Made by a program: the position numbers and the translations under genes
Shown here: positions 7,890 through 16,680 of the stretch, piece by piece
Numbering within the stretch: the first letter of the stretch is position 1
How the letters are laid out: every line of letters starts with the position of its first letter
The notes under the pieces: generated by a model
The model's database searches: none
The model's input: the letters and a program-made list of their open reading frames with translations, nothing else
What the model was told of the DNA's origin: nothing
Assembly (NCBI RefSeq): GCF_002339505.1
Contig: NZ_DDJO01000022.1
Location: forward strand, 1 to 24,654
Source: Corynebacterium sp. UBA2622
Lineage (GTDB): Bacteria; Actinomycetota; Actinomycetes; Mycobacteriales; Mycobacteriaceae
Length of the DNA stretch: 24,654 nucleotides
Direction: 5' to 3'

Positions 7890-8142
7890 TGGATTCCCTT
7901 TCGGTCGTGTGCTGGAGAGGAACCCAGGAGGGAGGCCTCACACGCCTCCCGCGCGTTCCCCGTAAAACTTTAGGGGCCCCCTGTGGCCCCCGCTGGTCGA
8001 GTCCGCCGATGGTGTTTAAGCTCACAGGGCCTGCGGGCCCCGCGAAGCCGTCACCGCCCGGCGGGGGCCCGGGTAAGGTTGGGCGGGAAGAAAGTTGGGC
8101 GTAGCAGAGGTGCGCGCCGCGCACGTTAAGGGAAGGTGGCTC
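7890..8142. promoter_or_regulatory. Divergent intergenic region, Cj0069-family gene / rhodanese gene
   Basis: The 253-bp non-coding gap must hold two outward promoters. On the plus strand TAAGGT (8074-8079) is a plausible -10 box, with the direct repeat GTTGGGCG at 8078-8085 and 8094-8101. GGAAGG just before 8143 is the rhodanese ribosome site. In the leader of the minus-strand gene there is a perfect 7-bp hairpin (7930-7936 with 7944-7950). A longer split stem pairs 7973-7985 with 8023-8041. No open frame here looks like a protein. Confidence 0.45.
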
Positions 8143-9024
8143 ATGGGGATCGAGTTCGATCCGAATCCGCTGTTTCAGGAGTTCGCGCACCCGGAGAAGT
8201 TCGTCTCCGCGGCGTGGCTCTCGGCCCGCCTGGGGGTGGACGGGCTCAAGGTGGTGGAGAGCGACGAGGACGCGTTCCTCTACGACATCGGCCACATCCC
8301 GGGGGCGGTGCGCATCGACTGGGAGCGCGACCTGAACGACCCCGTCAGCCGCGACTTCATCGACGGCGCCGCCTTCGCCGAGCTGATGAGCTCCCGCGGC
8401 ATCTCCCGCGGGGACACCGTGGTGGTCTACGGGGACCGCTCCAACTGGTGGGCCGCCTACACGGCCTGGGTTTTCGAGCTGTTCGGCCACCCCGACGTGC
8501 GTCTTCTCGACGGCGGGCGCGACGCGTGGATGGGCGAGGAGCGCGACACCTCCTTCGCGGTCCCGGACTACCCGCGCTCGACCTACCCCGTCGTCGAACG
8601 CACCGATGCACCCATCCGCAGCTTCGCGGGTGAGATTCTGCGCGCCCGCCCGCGCCAGCTCATCGACACCCGCTCCCCCGAGCTCTACGCCGGCGCGCCC
8701 CGCCCCGCCGGCGCGGGGAAGACCCCAGGGTTCCTGCGCAGCGGGCACATCCCGGGCGCGGTGAACATCCCCTGGGGCAGCACCGTCTACCCCAACGCCC
8801 GCTTCAAGAACCGCGCCGACATCGAGTCCGTCTACTCCCGCCTGGACCGCGGCGCACGCACGGTGACCTACTGCGAGCTCGGCGAGAGCTCGGCGCACTC
8901 CTGGTTCGTCCTGCGCAACATCCTCGGCTTCGAGGACGTCGCGCTTTACGACGGCTCATGGGCCGAATGGGGAAACATGGTCCGTGTCCCCGTCGAGAAG
9001 TCACACACCGAACCTACGGAGTAG
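8143..9024 (+). CDS. thtR: Two-domain thiosulfate/3-mercaptopyruvate sulfurtransferase (rhodanese)
   Basis: The protein has 293 residues with two rhodanese domains (about 20-150 and 165-285). The N-terminal domain is non-catalytic: VVVYGDRSNWWA (93-104) has no cysteine in its loop. The C-terminal domain keeps the active cysteine Cys244 in TYCELGESSAHSWF, and the GHIPGAVNIPWG (201-212) rhodanese signature. Such enzymes move a sulfane sulfur from thiosulfate or mercaptopyruvate to an acceptor thiol. I chose ATG 8143 because GGAAGG lies 6 nt upstream; an in-frame codon at 8095 has no such site. It precedes accBC on the same strand by 111 nt, as I recall for C. glutamicum thtR/accBC. Which sulfur donor is used cannot be told from sequence. 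Confidence 0.88.
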   Translation: MGIEFDPNPLFQEFAHPEKFVSAAWLSARLGVDGLKVVESDEDAFLYDIGHIPGAVRIDWERDLNDPVSRDFIDGAAFAELMSSRGISRGDTVVVYGDRSNWWAAYTAWVFELFGHPDVRLLDGGRDAWMGEERDTSFAVPDYPRSTYPVVERTDAPIRSFAGEILRARPRQLIDTRSPELYAGAPRPAGAGKTPGFLRSGHIPGAVNIPWGSTVYPNARFKNRADIESVYSRLDRGARTVTYCELGESSAHSWFVLRNILGFEDVALYDGSWAEWGNMVRVPVEKSHTEPTE

Positions 9025-9135
9025 TAAGTTAGGGGGACGGATGTTCTCCGCCCCGCTGACGGGCGGTAACATTATCGCCCAGATTTCAGTTATTTTTAGC
9101 TGGAGCTAACTATTTGAAACAGACGGGATAGATTC
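9025..9135 (+). promoter_or_regulatory. accBC upstream region with a dyad-symmetric candidate operator
   Basis: The 111-bp gap contains a 6-bp GC hairpin (9048-9053 with 9061-9066) that could end rhodanese transcription. An AT-rich stretch then carries the dyad TTAGCTGGAGCTAA (9096-9109), flanked by AGTTA (9088-9092) and TAACT (9107-9111). In C. glutamicum accBC is repressed by FasR; whether this dyad is that operator cannot be judged from sequence alone. Confidence 0.4.
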
Positions 9136-10893
9136 GTGTCTACTTTGACGAAGGTACTGATTGCCAACCGCGGTGAAATTGCGGTCCGCGTCATCCGCGC
9201 CTGCAGGGACGCGGGCCTGGCGTCGGTGGCCGTGTACGCCGAGCCCGACGCCACCGCCCCGTTCGTGGAGATGGCCGACGAGGCATTCGCCCTCGGCGGC
9301 ACCACCGCGGCCGAGTCCTACCTGGACATCGACAAGATCCTCGACGCCGCCTCGAAGGCCGGCGCGGACTCCGTCCACCCCGGTTACGGCTTCCTCGCCG
9401 AGAACGCGGAGTTCGCCCAGCGCGTCATCGATGCCGGGCTGACGTGGATCGGTCCTCCCCCCTCCGCCATCGAGGCGCTGGGTGACAAGGTCACCGCCCG
9501 GCACATCGCCGAGGCCGCCAACGCCCCCATGGCGCCGGGGACGAAGGACCCGGTCTCGGGTGCCGAGGAGGTCCTCGCCTTCGCCGACGAGCACGGTCTT
9601 CCCGTGGCCATCAAGGCCGCCTTCGGCGGCGGCGGGCGCGGCATGAAGGTCGCCTACTCCCGCGACGAGATCCCTGAGCTGTTCGACTCGGCCACCCGCG
9701 AGGCAACGGCCGCCTTCGGCCGCGGCGAGTGCTTCGTCGAGCGCTACCTGGACAAGGCCCGCCACGTGGAGGCCCAGGTCCTGGCCGACCAGCACGGCAA
9801 CGTCATCGTCGCCGGCACCCGCGACTGCTCCCTGCAGCGCCGCTTCCAGAAACTGGTGGAGGAGGCCCCCGCGCCCTTCCTCACGGACGAGCAGCGCGAG
9901 GCCATCCACTCCTCCGCCAAGGCGATCTGCCGCGAGGCCGGTTACTACGGCGCGGGTACCGTCGAGTACCTCGTCGGTGCCGACGGCCTGATCTCCTTCC
10001 TGGAGGTCAACACCCGCCTGCAGGTCGAGCACCCCGTAACCGAGGCCACCACCGGTATCGACCTGGTCCGCGAGCAGTTCCGCATCGCCCAGGGCGAGAA
10101 GCTGCGCTTCACCGAGGACCCCACCCCGCGCGGCCACGCCTTCGAGTTCCGCATCAACGGCGAGGACGCCGCCAATAACTTCATGCCCGCCCCGGGTACC
10201 GTCACCGAGTACTCCGAGCCCGCCGGGCCGGGAGTGCGCGTGGACTCCGGCGTGCGCGCCGGCTCCACCGTCGGCGGCCAGTTCGACTCCATGCTGGCAA
10301 AGCTCATCGTCTACGGGGAGAACCGCACCGAGGCCATCGAGCGCTCCCGCCGCGCGCTGGCCGAATACAAGGTCAAGGGCCTGCCCACCGTCATCCCCTT
10401 CCACGAGGCCATCCTGGCCGACCCGGCCTTCGTGGGCGGCGGAAGCTCCTTCGACGTCTACACCCGCTGGATCGAGGAGGAGTGGGTCAACGAGATCCCC
10501 GCCTCCACCGAGGGCGCCGCGCCCGAGGACGACGACGCAGCCGGGGAGACCCGCACGTTCGCGGTGGAGGTCAACGGCCGCCGTATCGAGATCGCCCTGC
10601 CGTCCTCCCTCGTCTTCGGGGGTGCGGCCCCTCGCCGCAAGAAGAAGCGCCGCTCCTCCGGCACGCAGGCCACCGCCTCGGGTGACGCGGTCGCCGCCCC
10701 CATGCAGGGAACCGTGATTAAGGTCAACGTCTCCGAGGGCGACGAGGTGGCCGAGGGCGACGTGCTCCTCGTCCTCGAGGCGATGAAGATGGAGAACCCG
10801 GTCAAGGCCCACAAGGCCGGGGTGGTCACCGGACTCGCCGCCGAAGAGGGCGGCCAGGTGAACAAGGCCGCCGTGCTCATGGAGCTCAAGTAG
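9136..10893 (+). CDS. accBC: Acyl-CoA carboxylase alpha subunit (biotin carboxylase plus biotin carrier)
   Basis: The protein has 585 residues in two parts. The biotin carboxylase domain (about 5-450) has IANRGEIAVR, HPGYGFLAENA, the ATP loop FGGGGRGMK and EVNTRLQVEHPVTE. A charged linker includes RRKKKRR. The biotinyl domain (about 518-585) has the carboxyl-carrier lysine Lys551 in EAMKM. In Corynebacteriales this subunit partners AccD beta subunits to make malonyl-CoA and the carboxylated chains for mycolic acids; no beta subunit is in this window. The start is GTG 9136; the upstream ACGGGATAG is only a fair ribosome site, but STLTKVLIANRGEI matches the family start. Transcription probably ends at the strong hairpin at 10914-10960, shared with pyc. 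Confidence 0.95.
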   Translation: MSTLTKVLIANRGEIAVRVIRACRDAGLASVAVYAEPDATAPFVEMADEAFALGGTTAAESYLDIDKILDAASKAGADSVHPGYGFLAENAEFAQRVIDAGLTWIGPPPSAIEALGDKVTARHIAEAANAPMAPGTKDPVSGAEEVLAFADEHGLPVAIKAAFGGGGRGMKVAYSRDEIPELFDSATREATAAFGRGECFVERYLDKARHVEAQVLADQHGNVIVAGTRDCSLQRRFQKLVEEAPAPFLTDEQREAIHSSAKAICREAGYYGAGTVEYLVGADGLISFLEVNTRLQVEHPVTEATTGIDLVREQFRIAQGEKLRFTEDPTPRGHAFEFRINGEDAANNFMPAPGTVTEYSEPAGPGVRVDSGVRAGSTVGGQFDSMLAKLIVYGENRTEAIERSRRALAEYKVKGLPTVIPFHEAILADPAFVGGGSSFDVYTRWIEEEWVNEIPASTEGAAPEDDDAAGETRTFAVEVNGRRIEIALPSSLVFGGAAPRRKKKRRSSGTQATASGDAVAAPMQGTVIKVNVSEGDEVAEGDVLLVLEAMKMENPVKAHKAGVVTGLAAEEGGQVNKAAVLMELK

Positions 10894-10913
10894 CCGCTTT
10901 CCGACGGCCCGAA

Positions 10914-10960
10914 AAACCGCCCCTCCCCCACCGCTTCTGTAGCGGGGGACGGGGCGGTTT
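10914..10960. terminator. Bidirectional terminator between convergent accBC and pyc
   Basis: The outer stem AAACCGCCCC (10914-10923) pairs perfectly with GGGGCGGTTT (10951-10960). Inner stems continue (CCCCC with GGGGG, then GCT with AGC) around the loop TCTGT. A-rich on one side and T-rich on the other, it can act for both strands between two convergent stops. Confidence 0.85.
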
Positions 10961-10981
10961 CCTGTGGTGTCGTATAGCCGC

Positions 10982-13900
10982 CTAGCTGATCACCACGACG
11001 AGGTCGCCGCCCTCGACCTTGGTGGCCTGGGTCAGCGCGACGCGCTCGACGGTGCCGTCCTTCGGCGCGGAGATGGACGCCTCCATCTTCATCGCCTCGA
11101 TGGTGGCCACCTGGTCGCCCTCCTTGACCTCGTCGCCCGCCTTGGCGGTCACGTTGACCACGCCCGCGAACGGGGCGGCGACGTGGCCCGGGTTGGACGA
11201 GTCGGCCTTCTCCACCTCGGCGACGGTGGACTCGGCGTTCTCGTCGCGCACGAACAGCGGGCGGACCTGCCCGTTGACGGTGAGGATGACCTGGCGCATG
11301 CCCTTCTCGTCCGGGTCGCCGATCGCCTCGAGGCGCACGACCAGCGGGGTCTTCTCCTCGTCGACCTCGCCGTAGTAGATCAGCGTCTCCTCTCCCTCGA
11401 CCAGGCCGTAGAAGAACACGCGGTCGGAGAGCTGGTCGGTGATGCCGAAGGTGCGGCGGTGCTCGAGGAACTCCTCGTACTGCTTCGGGAAGAGCAGCTT
11501 GTCCAGCGCGGCGCGACGGGCCTTGTGGTCCTCACCCGCGAGATCCTTCTCCAGCTCGGCCGGAACCTGGACGGTGTGGTCGACCACGGAGCGGTCGGCC
11601 AGCGCCTTCTCGCGCAGCAGCGGCCAGCCGCCCGGAGGGGTGCCCAGCTCGCCCTGGAGGAAGCCGATGACGGACTCGGGGATGTCGTACTTGCGCGGGT
11701 TCTCCGCGAACTCGTACGGGTCCACGCCCGCGCCCACGAGGTGGAGCGCGAGATCGCCGACAACCTTGGAGGACGGGGTGACCTTGGTCGGGCGGCCGAG
11801 GATCTCGTTGACCGCGGCGTAATAGTCCTCGATGAGCTCGAAGCGGTCGCCGAGACCCAGGGCGTTGGCCTGGGTGCGCAGGTTGGACAGCTGGCCGCCG
11901 GGGATCTCGTGCTTGTACACGCGGCCGGTCGGGCCGGGGATGCCGGACTCGAACGGGGCGTAAACCTGGCGCACTGCCTCCCAGTACGGCTCGAGGTCGG
12001 ACACCGCCTTGAGGGAGAGCCCAGTGTCGCGCTCCGTGTTGGCGAAGGCCGCGACGAGGGCGGACATCGAGGGCTGGGAGGTCGTGCCGGCCAGCGGCGC
12101 GGAGGCGACGTCCACCACGTCCGCCCCGGCGCTGGCTGCGGCGAGGTAGGTGGCGAGCTGGCCGCCCGCGGTGTCGTGGGTGTGCACGTGGACGGGCAGG
12201 TCAAAGCGCTCGCGCAGGGCGGCGACCAGCTTGGCGGCCGCAGCCGGGCGCAGCAGGCCGGCCATGTCCTTGATGGCCAGGACGTGTGCGCCGGTGCCGA
12301 CGATCTCCTCGGCCAGGCGCAGGTAGTAGTCCAGCGTGTAAAGGTCCTCGGCCGGGTCCAGGAGGTTGCCCGAGTAGGCCATCGCGACCTCGGCGACGGT
12401 CGTGTTGGTCTCCAGGACGGCGTCGATGGCCGGGCGCATCTGTGAGACGTCGTTGAGCGCGTCGAAGATGCGGAAGATGTCGATGCCGGAGTTGGCCGCC
12501 TCGTCCACGAAGGCGCGGGTCACGGAGTCCGGGTACGGGGTGTAGCCGACCGTGTTGCGCCCGCGGAGGAGCATCTGGATGTTGACGTTCGGCATGGCCT
12601 CGCGCAGCTCGTCGAGGCGCATCCAGGGCGACTCGTGCAGGAAGCGCATCCCCACGTCGTAGGTCGCGCCGCCCCACGCCTCCACGGAGGTCAGCTCGGG
12701 GGTGAGGTGGCCGACGTGCTTCGCCGCAGCGACCAGCGTGTTGGTGCGCACGCGCGTGGCCAGCAAAGACTGGTGGGCGTCCCGGAAGGTCGTCTCGGTC
12801 ACGCCCAGGGCGGTCTGCTTGCGCAGCTTCTCCGCCCACTTCTTCGGGCCCAGCTCCAGCAGGTCGTCGCGGGAGCCGCGGGGCATGCCCTCGTAGTTGA
12901 GCTCGGGGAGCTTCTTCGACGGGCGGATCCTGGTCGGGTGCGGGCCGTTCGGCTGGTTCACCGTTACCGAGGCCAGGTAGTCGAGGATGCGCCCCGCCTC
13001 ATCGGTGGCCGCCGGGGTTTCCAGCAGCACCGGGTGCTCGGCGATGAAGTTGGTGTTGATGCGCTTGTAGCGGAAGTCCGGGTCGGACAGCAGCGCGCGG
13101 AGGAAGCCGATGTTGGTGGACACGCCGGTGACGCTGAACTCGTTGAGGGCGCGCAGGGCGCGGTCCACGGCGATCTGGAAGTCCTTGCCGCGGCAGGTCA
13201 TCTTGACCAGCAGGGAGTCGAAGTTCGGGGTGATCTCGGTGCCCACGCCCACGGAGCCGTCGAGACGCACGCCGGCGCCGCCCGGCGAGCGGTAGCCGGT
13301 GATCAGGCCGGAGTCCGGGCGGAAGCCGTTGGCCGGGTCCTCCGTGGTGATGCGGCACTGCAGGGCGGCGCCGGTGAGGGTGACGGTGTCCTGGCTCAGG
13401 CCAAGGTCCTCCAGCGACGCACCGGCGGCGATGTACATCTGGGAGCGGACGATGTCCACACCGGTGACCTCCTCGGTCACCGTGTGCTCGACCTGCACGC
13501 GCGGGTTCATCTCGATGAAGACGTGCCTGCCGTTCTCGTCCACGAGGAACTCGACCGTGCCGGCTCCCTCGTAGTTGATCTCCCGGCAGAACTTGACCGC
13601 GTCCTCGCAGATCTGCTGGCGCTGCTCCTCGGTGATGTGCTGCGCCGGGGCGATCTCGACGACCTTCTGGTGGCGGCGCTGCAGGGAGCAGTCGCGCTCG
13701 AACAGGTGCATGACGTTGCCCTGCGAGTCGGCGAGGATCTGCACCTCGATGTGCTGCGGGTTGATCACTGCGCGCTCGATGTAGACGTGGGGGTCGCCGA
13801 ACGCGGCCTCCGCCTCGCGGGAGGCCTCGGCGGCGAGCTTTTCGACGTCCTCCTGGCGCTCGATGAACCGCATGCCGCGCCCGCCGCCGCCGGCAACCGC

Positions 13901-14392
13901 CTTGACGAACACCGGGAACTCGAATTCCTTGGCGTACTCGGCCAGCTGGGCCGGGTCGGCGGAGGGCTCGGAGTCTTTCAGCGTGGGCAGCCCGGCCCGC
14001 TCGGCGGCGTGGACGGCGGCGGACTTGTCACCCGTGAGGTCCAGGGTGGCCGCGCTCGGGCCGATGAACTTGATGCCGTTCTCGTCGCACTTCCGGGCGA
14101 GCTGGGCCCGCTCGGAGAGGAAACCGTAACCGGGGTAGATGGCGTCGGCACCCGTCTTCTTCGCGGCGGCGATGATCTCGTCGATGTCGAGGTAGGCGCG
14201 GACCGGCTGGCCCTCCTCCCCGATCTGGACGGCCTCGTCGGCGAACGGGCGGTGGAAGGAGTTGCGGTCCTCCCTCGGGTAGACGGCGACGGTCTTCGCA
14301 CCCGTCTCGAACGCCGCGCGGAAGGCGCGGACCGCGATCTCACCGCGGTTAGCGACGAGGATCTTGTTGAATGACGGAAGTGACGTGGTCAC
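10982..14392 (-). CDS. pyc: Pyruvate carboxylase
   Basis: Pyc carboxylates pyruvate to oxaloacetate using ATP, bicarbonate and biotin. At 1136 residues it is full length. The biotin carboxylase domain (about 1-460) has ILVANRGEIAVR, GYGFLSERA, AGGGGRGM and EMNPRVQVEHTVTEE. The carboxyltransferase domain follows (about 530-810), with metal-binding Asp538 in FRDAHQSLLATR and HVHTHDTAGG. After the allosteric linker, the C-terminal biotinyl domain has Lys1102 in EAMKM. The GTG start at 14392 is 8 nt after GAAAGGAA. It lies downstream of prpC but is separated by a hairpin and has its own -10-like TAGAAT. Context suggests it refills the oxaloacetate used by PrpC. Confidence 0.97.
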   Translation of the reverse strand: MTTSLPSFNKILVANRGEIAVRAFRAAFETGAKTVAVYPREDRNSFHRPFADEAVQIGEEGQPVRAYLDIDEIIAAAKKTGADAIYPGYGFLSERAQLARKCDENGIKFIGPSAATLDLTGDKSAAVHAAERAGLPTLKDSEPSADPAQLAEYAKEFEFPVFVKAVAGGGGRGMRFIERQEDVEKLAAEASREAEAAFGDPHVYIERAVINPQHIEVQILADSQGNVMHLFERDCSLQRRHQKVVEIAPAQHITEEQRQQICEDAVKFCREINYEGAGTVEFLVDENGRHVFIEMNPRVQVEHTVTEEVTGVDIVRSQMYIAAGASLEDLGLSQDTVTLTGAALQCRITTEDPANGFRPDSGLITGYRSPGGAGVRLDGSVGVGTEITPNFDSLLVKMTCRGKDFQIAVDRALRALNEFSVTGVSTNIGFLRALLSDPDFRYKRINTNFIAEHPVLLETPAATDEAGRILDYLASVTVNQPNGPHPTRIRPSKKLPELNYEGMPRGSRDDLLELGPKKWAEKLRKQTALGVTETTFRDAHQSLLATRVRTNTLVAAAKHVGHLTPELTSVEAWGGATYDVGMRFLHESPWMRLDELREAMPNVNIQMLLRGRNTVGYTPYPDSVTRAFVDEAANSGIDIFRIFDALNDVSQMRPAIDAVLETNTTVAEVAMAYSGNLLDPAEDLYTLDYYLRLAEEIVGTGAHVLAIKDMAGLLRPAAAAKLVAALRERFDLPVHVHTHDTAGGQLATYLAAASAGADVVDVASAPLAGTTSQPSMSALVAAFANTERDTGLSLKAVSDLEPYWEAVRQVYAPFESGIPGPTGRVYKHEIPGGQLSNLRTQANALGLGDRFELIEDYYAAVNEILGRPTKVTPSSKVVGDLALHLVGAGVDPYEFAENPRKYDIPESVIGFLQGELGTPPGGWPLLREKALADRSVVDHTVQVPAELEKDLAGEDHKARRAALDKLLFPKQYEEFLEHRRTFGITDQLSDRVFFYGLVEGEETLIYYGEVDEEKTPLVVRLEAIGDPDEKGMRQVILTVNGQVRPLFVRDENAESTVAEVEKADSSNPGHVAAPFAGVVNVTAKAGDEVKEGDQVATIEAMKMEASISAPKDGTVERVALTQATKVEGGDLVVVIS

Positions 14393-14529
14393 TGGCAGTA
14401 TTCCTTTCGCTTACAACGCGGGCTGCGCGGGCGCGCAACTGACGCGGTCGACGTATCAATTCTACGCAAAACGGGCACTTTCACGTGCCGCGGCGTCCGT
14501 TTGACGGAGAGGTTCCCCTCCAAAGAGGT
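14393..14529 (-). promoter_or_regulatory. pyc promoter region
   Basis: On the minus strand TAGAAT (plus positions 14459-14464) is a good -10 candidate about 65 nt before the pyc start. A clear -35 is not seen. A 5-bp hairpin (GGCAC/GTGCC) lies just upstream of the box. GAAAGGAA next to the start is the ribosome site. Confidence 0.45.
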
Positions 14530-14563
14530 GGACCGACCCGGCGGGGGGGCGCAGGGTCGGTCC
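14530..14563 (-). terminator. Terminator after prpC
   Basis: A perfect 10-bp stem, GGACCGACCC (14530-14539) with GGGTCGGTCC (14554-14563), has a 14-nt loop containing seven G. It lies 31 nt past the prpC stop on the minus strand, followed by the pyrimidine-rich ACCTCTTTGG. It separates the prp operon from pyc. Confidence 0.75.
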
Positions 14564-14594
14564 GGTCTACCCGCGGCTGCGGGGGGAGGCGGGG

Positions 14595-15746
14595 TTAGCC
14601 GCGTCCCTCGACGTGGCGCTCCTCGGGGCCGTTGTAGGCCGCGAGCGGGCGGATGATCGTCGGGTTCTCGTACTGCTCCAGGATGTGGGCGGTCCAGCCG
14701 GTGATGCGGGCCATCACGAACAGCGGGGTGAAGAACTCGATGTCGAAGCCGAGGATGTAGTAGGACGGCCCGGCCGGGAAGTCCAGGTTCGGCATGATCT
14801 TGATCGAGGTGTTCTCGTACATGGTCTTGGCCATGATGTCGTACATCTCGACCCACTTGTTGGCGTCGCGATCCTCGTGCTCGGAGGCGAGCTTCTTGAA
14901 GCAGGCCTCCATGGTGGGAACACGGGAGTCGCCCTTCTTGTACACGCGGTGGCCGAAGCCCATCACAAGCTCCTTGTTCTTGAGCTTGTTGAGGGTCCAC
15001 TCCTCCGTCTTGTCCACGTCGCCGATCTCGACGAAGTTGTGCATGACGTACTCGTTCGCACCGCCGTGCAGCGGGCCCTTGAGGGCGCCGATCGCGCCGG
15101 TGACGGCGGACCAGGTGTCCGAGTTGGTCGAGGTGATCACGCGGGCGGTGAACGTCGAGGCGTTGAAGGAGTGCTCGGCGTAGAGGATCATCGACTTCTC
15201 GAAGGCCTCGATGTCCGAGGGGATCGTCGCCGGGGAGCCCTCACCGTCGCCGAAGACCATCCAGAGGAAGTTCTCCGCGTAACCCTTCTCCGGGTCCGGC
15301 TCGATGTAGCTGTCGCCGCGGCGGCGGCGGATGTCGAGGGCAACGATCGTCGGCAGCTTGGTCAGCAGCGTCAGCGCGATGTCGCGGATGTGGTCCGCGT
15401 TGGGGGTGAACTTGTACTCGTCGCGCGAGCCCAGGAAGGACACGGCCGTGCGCAGAACGTCCATCGGGTGGCAGTCCTTCGGCATGGCCTCGATGACGGC
15501 GATGAGCTCCGGGTCGAGGCCGCGGCGGGCGCGGGCCTTCTCGTAGAACTCGGCCAGCTCGGTCTCCGTGGGAAGCTCACCGTTCCACAGGAGGAGGGCG
15601 ACCTCCTCGAACGAGACCTTGTCCGCCAGCTCCTGGACGGGGTACCCGCGGTACAGAAGGGAGTTGGTCTCCGGGTTCACCTTCGACACGGCGGTGTAGT
15701 CGGCGACGACACCGTAGAGGCCCTTCCTGACTTCCTGATCAGACAT
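14595..15746 (-). CDS. prpC: 2-methylcitrate synthase
   Basis: PrpC condenses propionyl-CoA with oxaloacetate. The 383-residue citrate-synthase-fold protein has the catalytic triad His227 (PLHGGANE), His266 (GFGHRVYK) and Asp322 (NLDFPAGP). The short length fits PrpC rather than the TCA enzyme GltA (about 437 residues in corynebacteria), and it begins with KGLYGVVADYTAVSKV as PrpC proteins do. It may also have some citrate synthase activity. ATG 15746 has a textbook AAGGAGAG six nt upstream on the minus strand. It is the third gene of the prpD-prpB-prpC operon, 10 nt after the prpB stop. Confidence 0.95.
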   Translation of the reverse strand: MSDQEVRKGLYGVVADYTAVSKVNPETNSLLYRGYPVQELADKVSFEEVALLLWNGELPTETELAEFYEKARARRGLDPELIAVIEAMPKDCHPMDVLRTAVSFLGSRDEYKFTPNADHIRDIALTLLTKLPTIVALDIRRRRGDSYIEPDPEKGYAENFLWMVFGDGEGSPATIPSDIEAFEKSMILYAEHSFNASTFTARVITSTNSDTWSAVTGAIGALKGPLHGGANEYVMHNFVEIGDVDKTEEWTLNKLKNKELVMGFGHRVYKKGDSRVPTMEACFKKLASEHEDRDANKWVEMYDIMAKTMYENTSIKIMPNLDFPAGPSYYILGFDIEFFTPLFVMARITGWTAHILEQYENPTIIRPLAAYNGPEERHVEGRG

Positions 15747-15756
15747 GGTGCTCTCC

Positions 15757-16680
15757 TTACTTCTCGAACTTCTGGCTGTAGGTGTCCACGGAGTAGGTGA
15801 ACACCGATTGGTCGAACTGGTTGTACTCGTCGTACTTGACGAGCTCGTAGAGGCGGGAGCGGTGCTGCATCTTGTCCAGCCAGGACTCCTGGGTACCCGT
15901 GGCGGCGATGTCCTTGAGCATGGCCTCCGTCTGGCCCATCGCGGTGCGGAAGGTGGTCACCGGCCAGATCACCGCGTTGTAACCGAGCTCCTCGAGGCGG
16001 CCGGCGGACAGGAGGTTGGTCTTGCCGAACTCCGTCATGTTGGCCAGAAGCGGGATGTCGACGGCGGCACGGAAGGTGGCGAAGTCCTCCTCCGAGTACA
16101 GGGCCTCGGTGAAGATCATGTCGGCGCCGGCGTCGGCATAGGCCTTGGCGCGCTCGATGGCCTCGTCGATGCCCTCGATCCCGGCGGCGTCGGTGCGGGC
16201 ACAGATGACGAAGGCGTCGTCCGAGCGCTCGCGCACCGCGGCGGTGATCCGGCGGATCATCAGGTCGCGCGGCACGACCTCCTTGCCGTCGAGGTGCCCG
16301 CACCGCTTGGGGTTGACCTGATCCTCGAGGTGGAGACCGGCCAGGCCGGCCGCCTCGAACTCGGAGACGGTGCGTGCGGCACTCATGGGCTCGCCGAACC
16401 CGGTGTCGGCGTCGACGAGGACGGGCAGGTTGGTCACGCGGGCGATCTGGCGGGAGCGGTTGGCCACCTCGGTGAGGGTGGTCAGGCCGATGTCCGGCAG
16501 GCCGAGGTCGTTGGCCACGACGGCGCCGGAGACGTAAACGCCCTCGAAGCCGCCGTTGTCCTCGATGAGACGCGCGACCAGCGGGGAGAACGCGCCCGGC
16601 ATCTTGGTGATGGTGGAGGAGTTGAGCGACTCGCGCAGCGCCAGGCGGCGCTCGTGCACGGTTTTATCAGGGGTGAACAT
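15757..16680 (-). CDS. prpB: 2-methylisocitrate lyase
   Basis: PrpB cleaves 2-methylisocitrate to succinate and pyruvate. The 307-residue protein belongs to the isocitrate lyase/PEP mutase superfamily. It shows SGAVVANDLGLPD near 51-63, the metal-binding VDADTGFGE near 83-91, and the catalytic cysteine Cys127 in KRCGH, the motif that separates lyases from mutases. ATG 16680 shares one base with the prpD stop (TGATG), with GAGGGAA upstream inside prpD, so translation is coupled. It is the middle gene of the operon. Confidence 0.96.
   Translation of the reverse strand: MFTPDKTVHERRLALRESLNSSTITKMPGAFSPLVARLIEDNGGFEGVYVSGAVVANDLGLPDIGLTTLTEVANRSRQIARVTNLPVLVDADTGFGEPMSAARTVSEFEAAGLAGLHLEDQVNPKRCGHLDGKEVVPRDLMIRRITAAVRERSDDAFVICARTDAAGIEGIDEAIERAKAYADAGADMIFTEALYSEEDFATFRAAVDIPLLANMTEFGKTNLLSAGRLEELGYNAVIWPVTTFRTAMGQTEAMLKDIAATGTQESWLDKMQHRSRLYELVKYDEYNQFDQSVFTYSVDTYSQKFEK

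Noticed and set aside
6126..7973. A 615-codon plus-strand open frame opposite the antiporter and ATP-grasp-like gene
   Set aside because: Composition is extreme (Asp/His/Arg/Gly), with no motif, and it spans two genes and their spacer on the other strand.
8095..8142. Earlier in-frame start for the rhodanese at 8095
   Set aside because: It has no ribosome site and would place coding sequence over the direct repeat and promoter region; ATG 8143 has GGAAGG six nt upstream.
12635..14374. A 579-codon plus-strand open frame opposite pyc
   Set aside because: It is fully antisense to a complete pyruvate carboxylase and has no recognisable domain.
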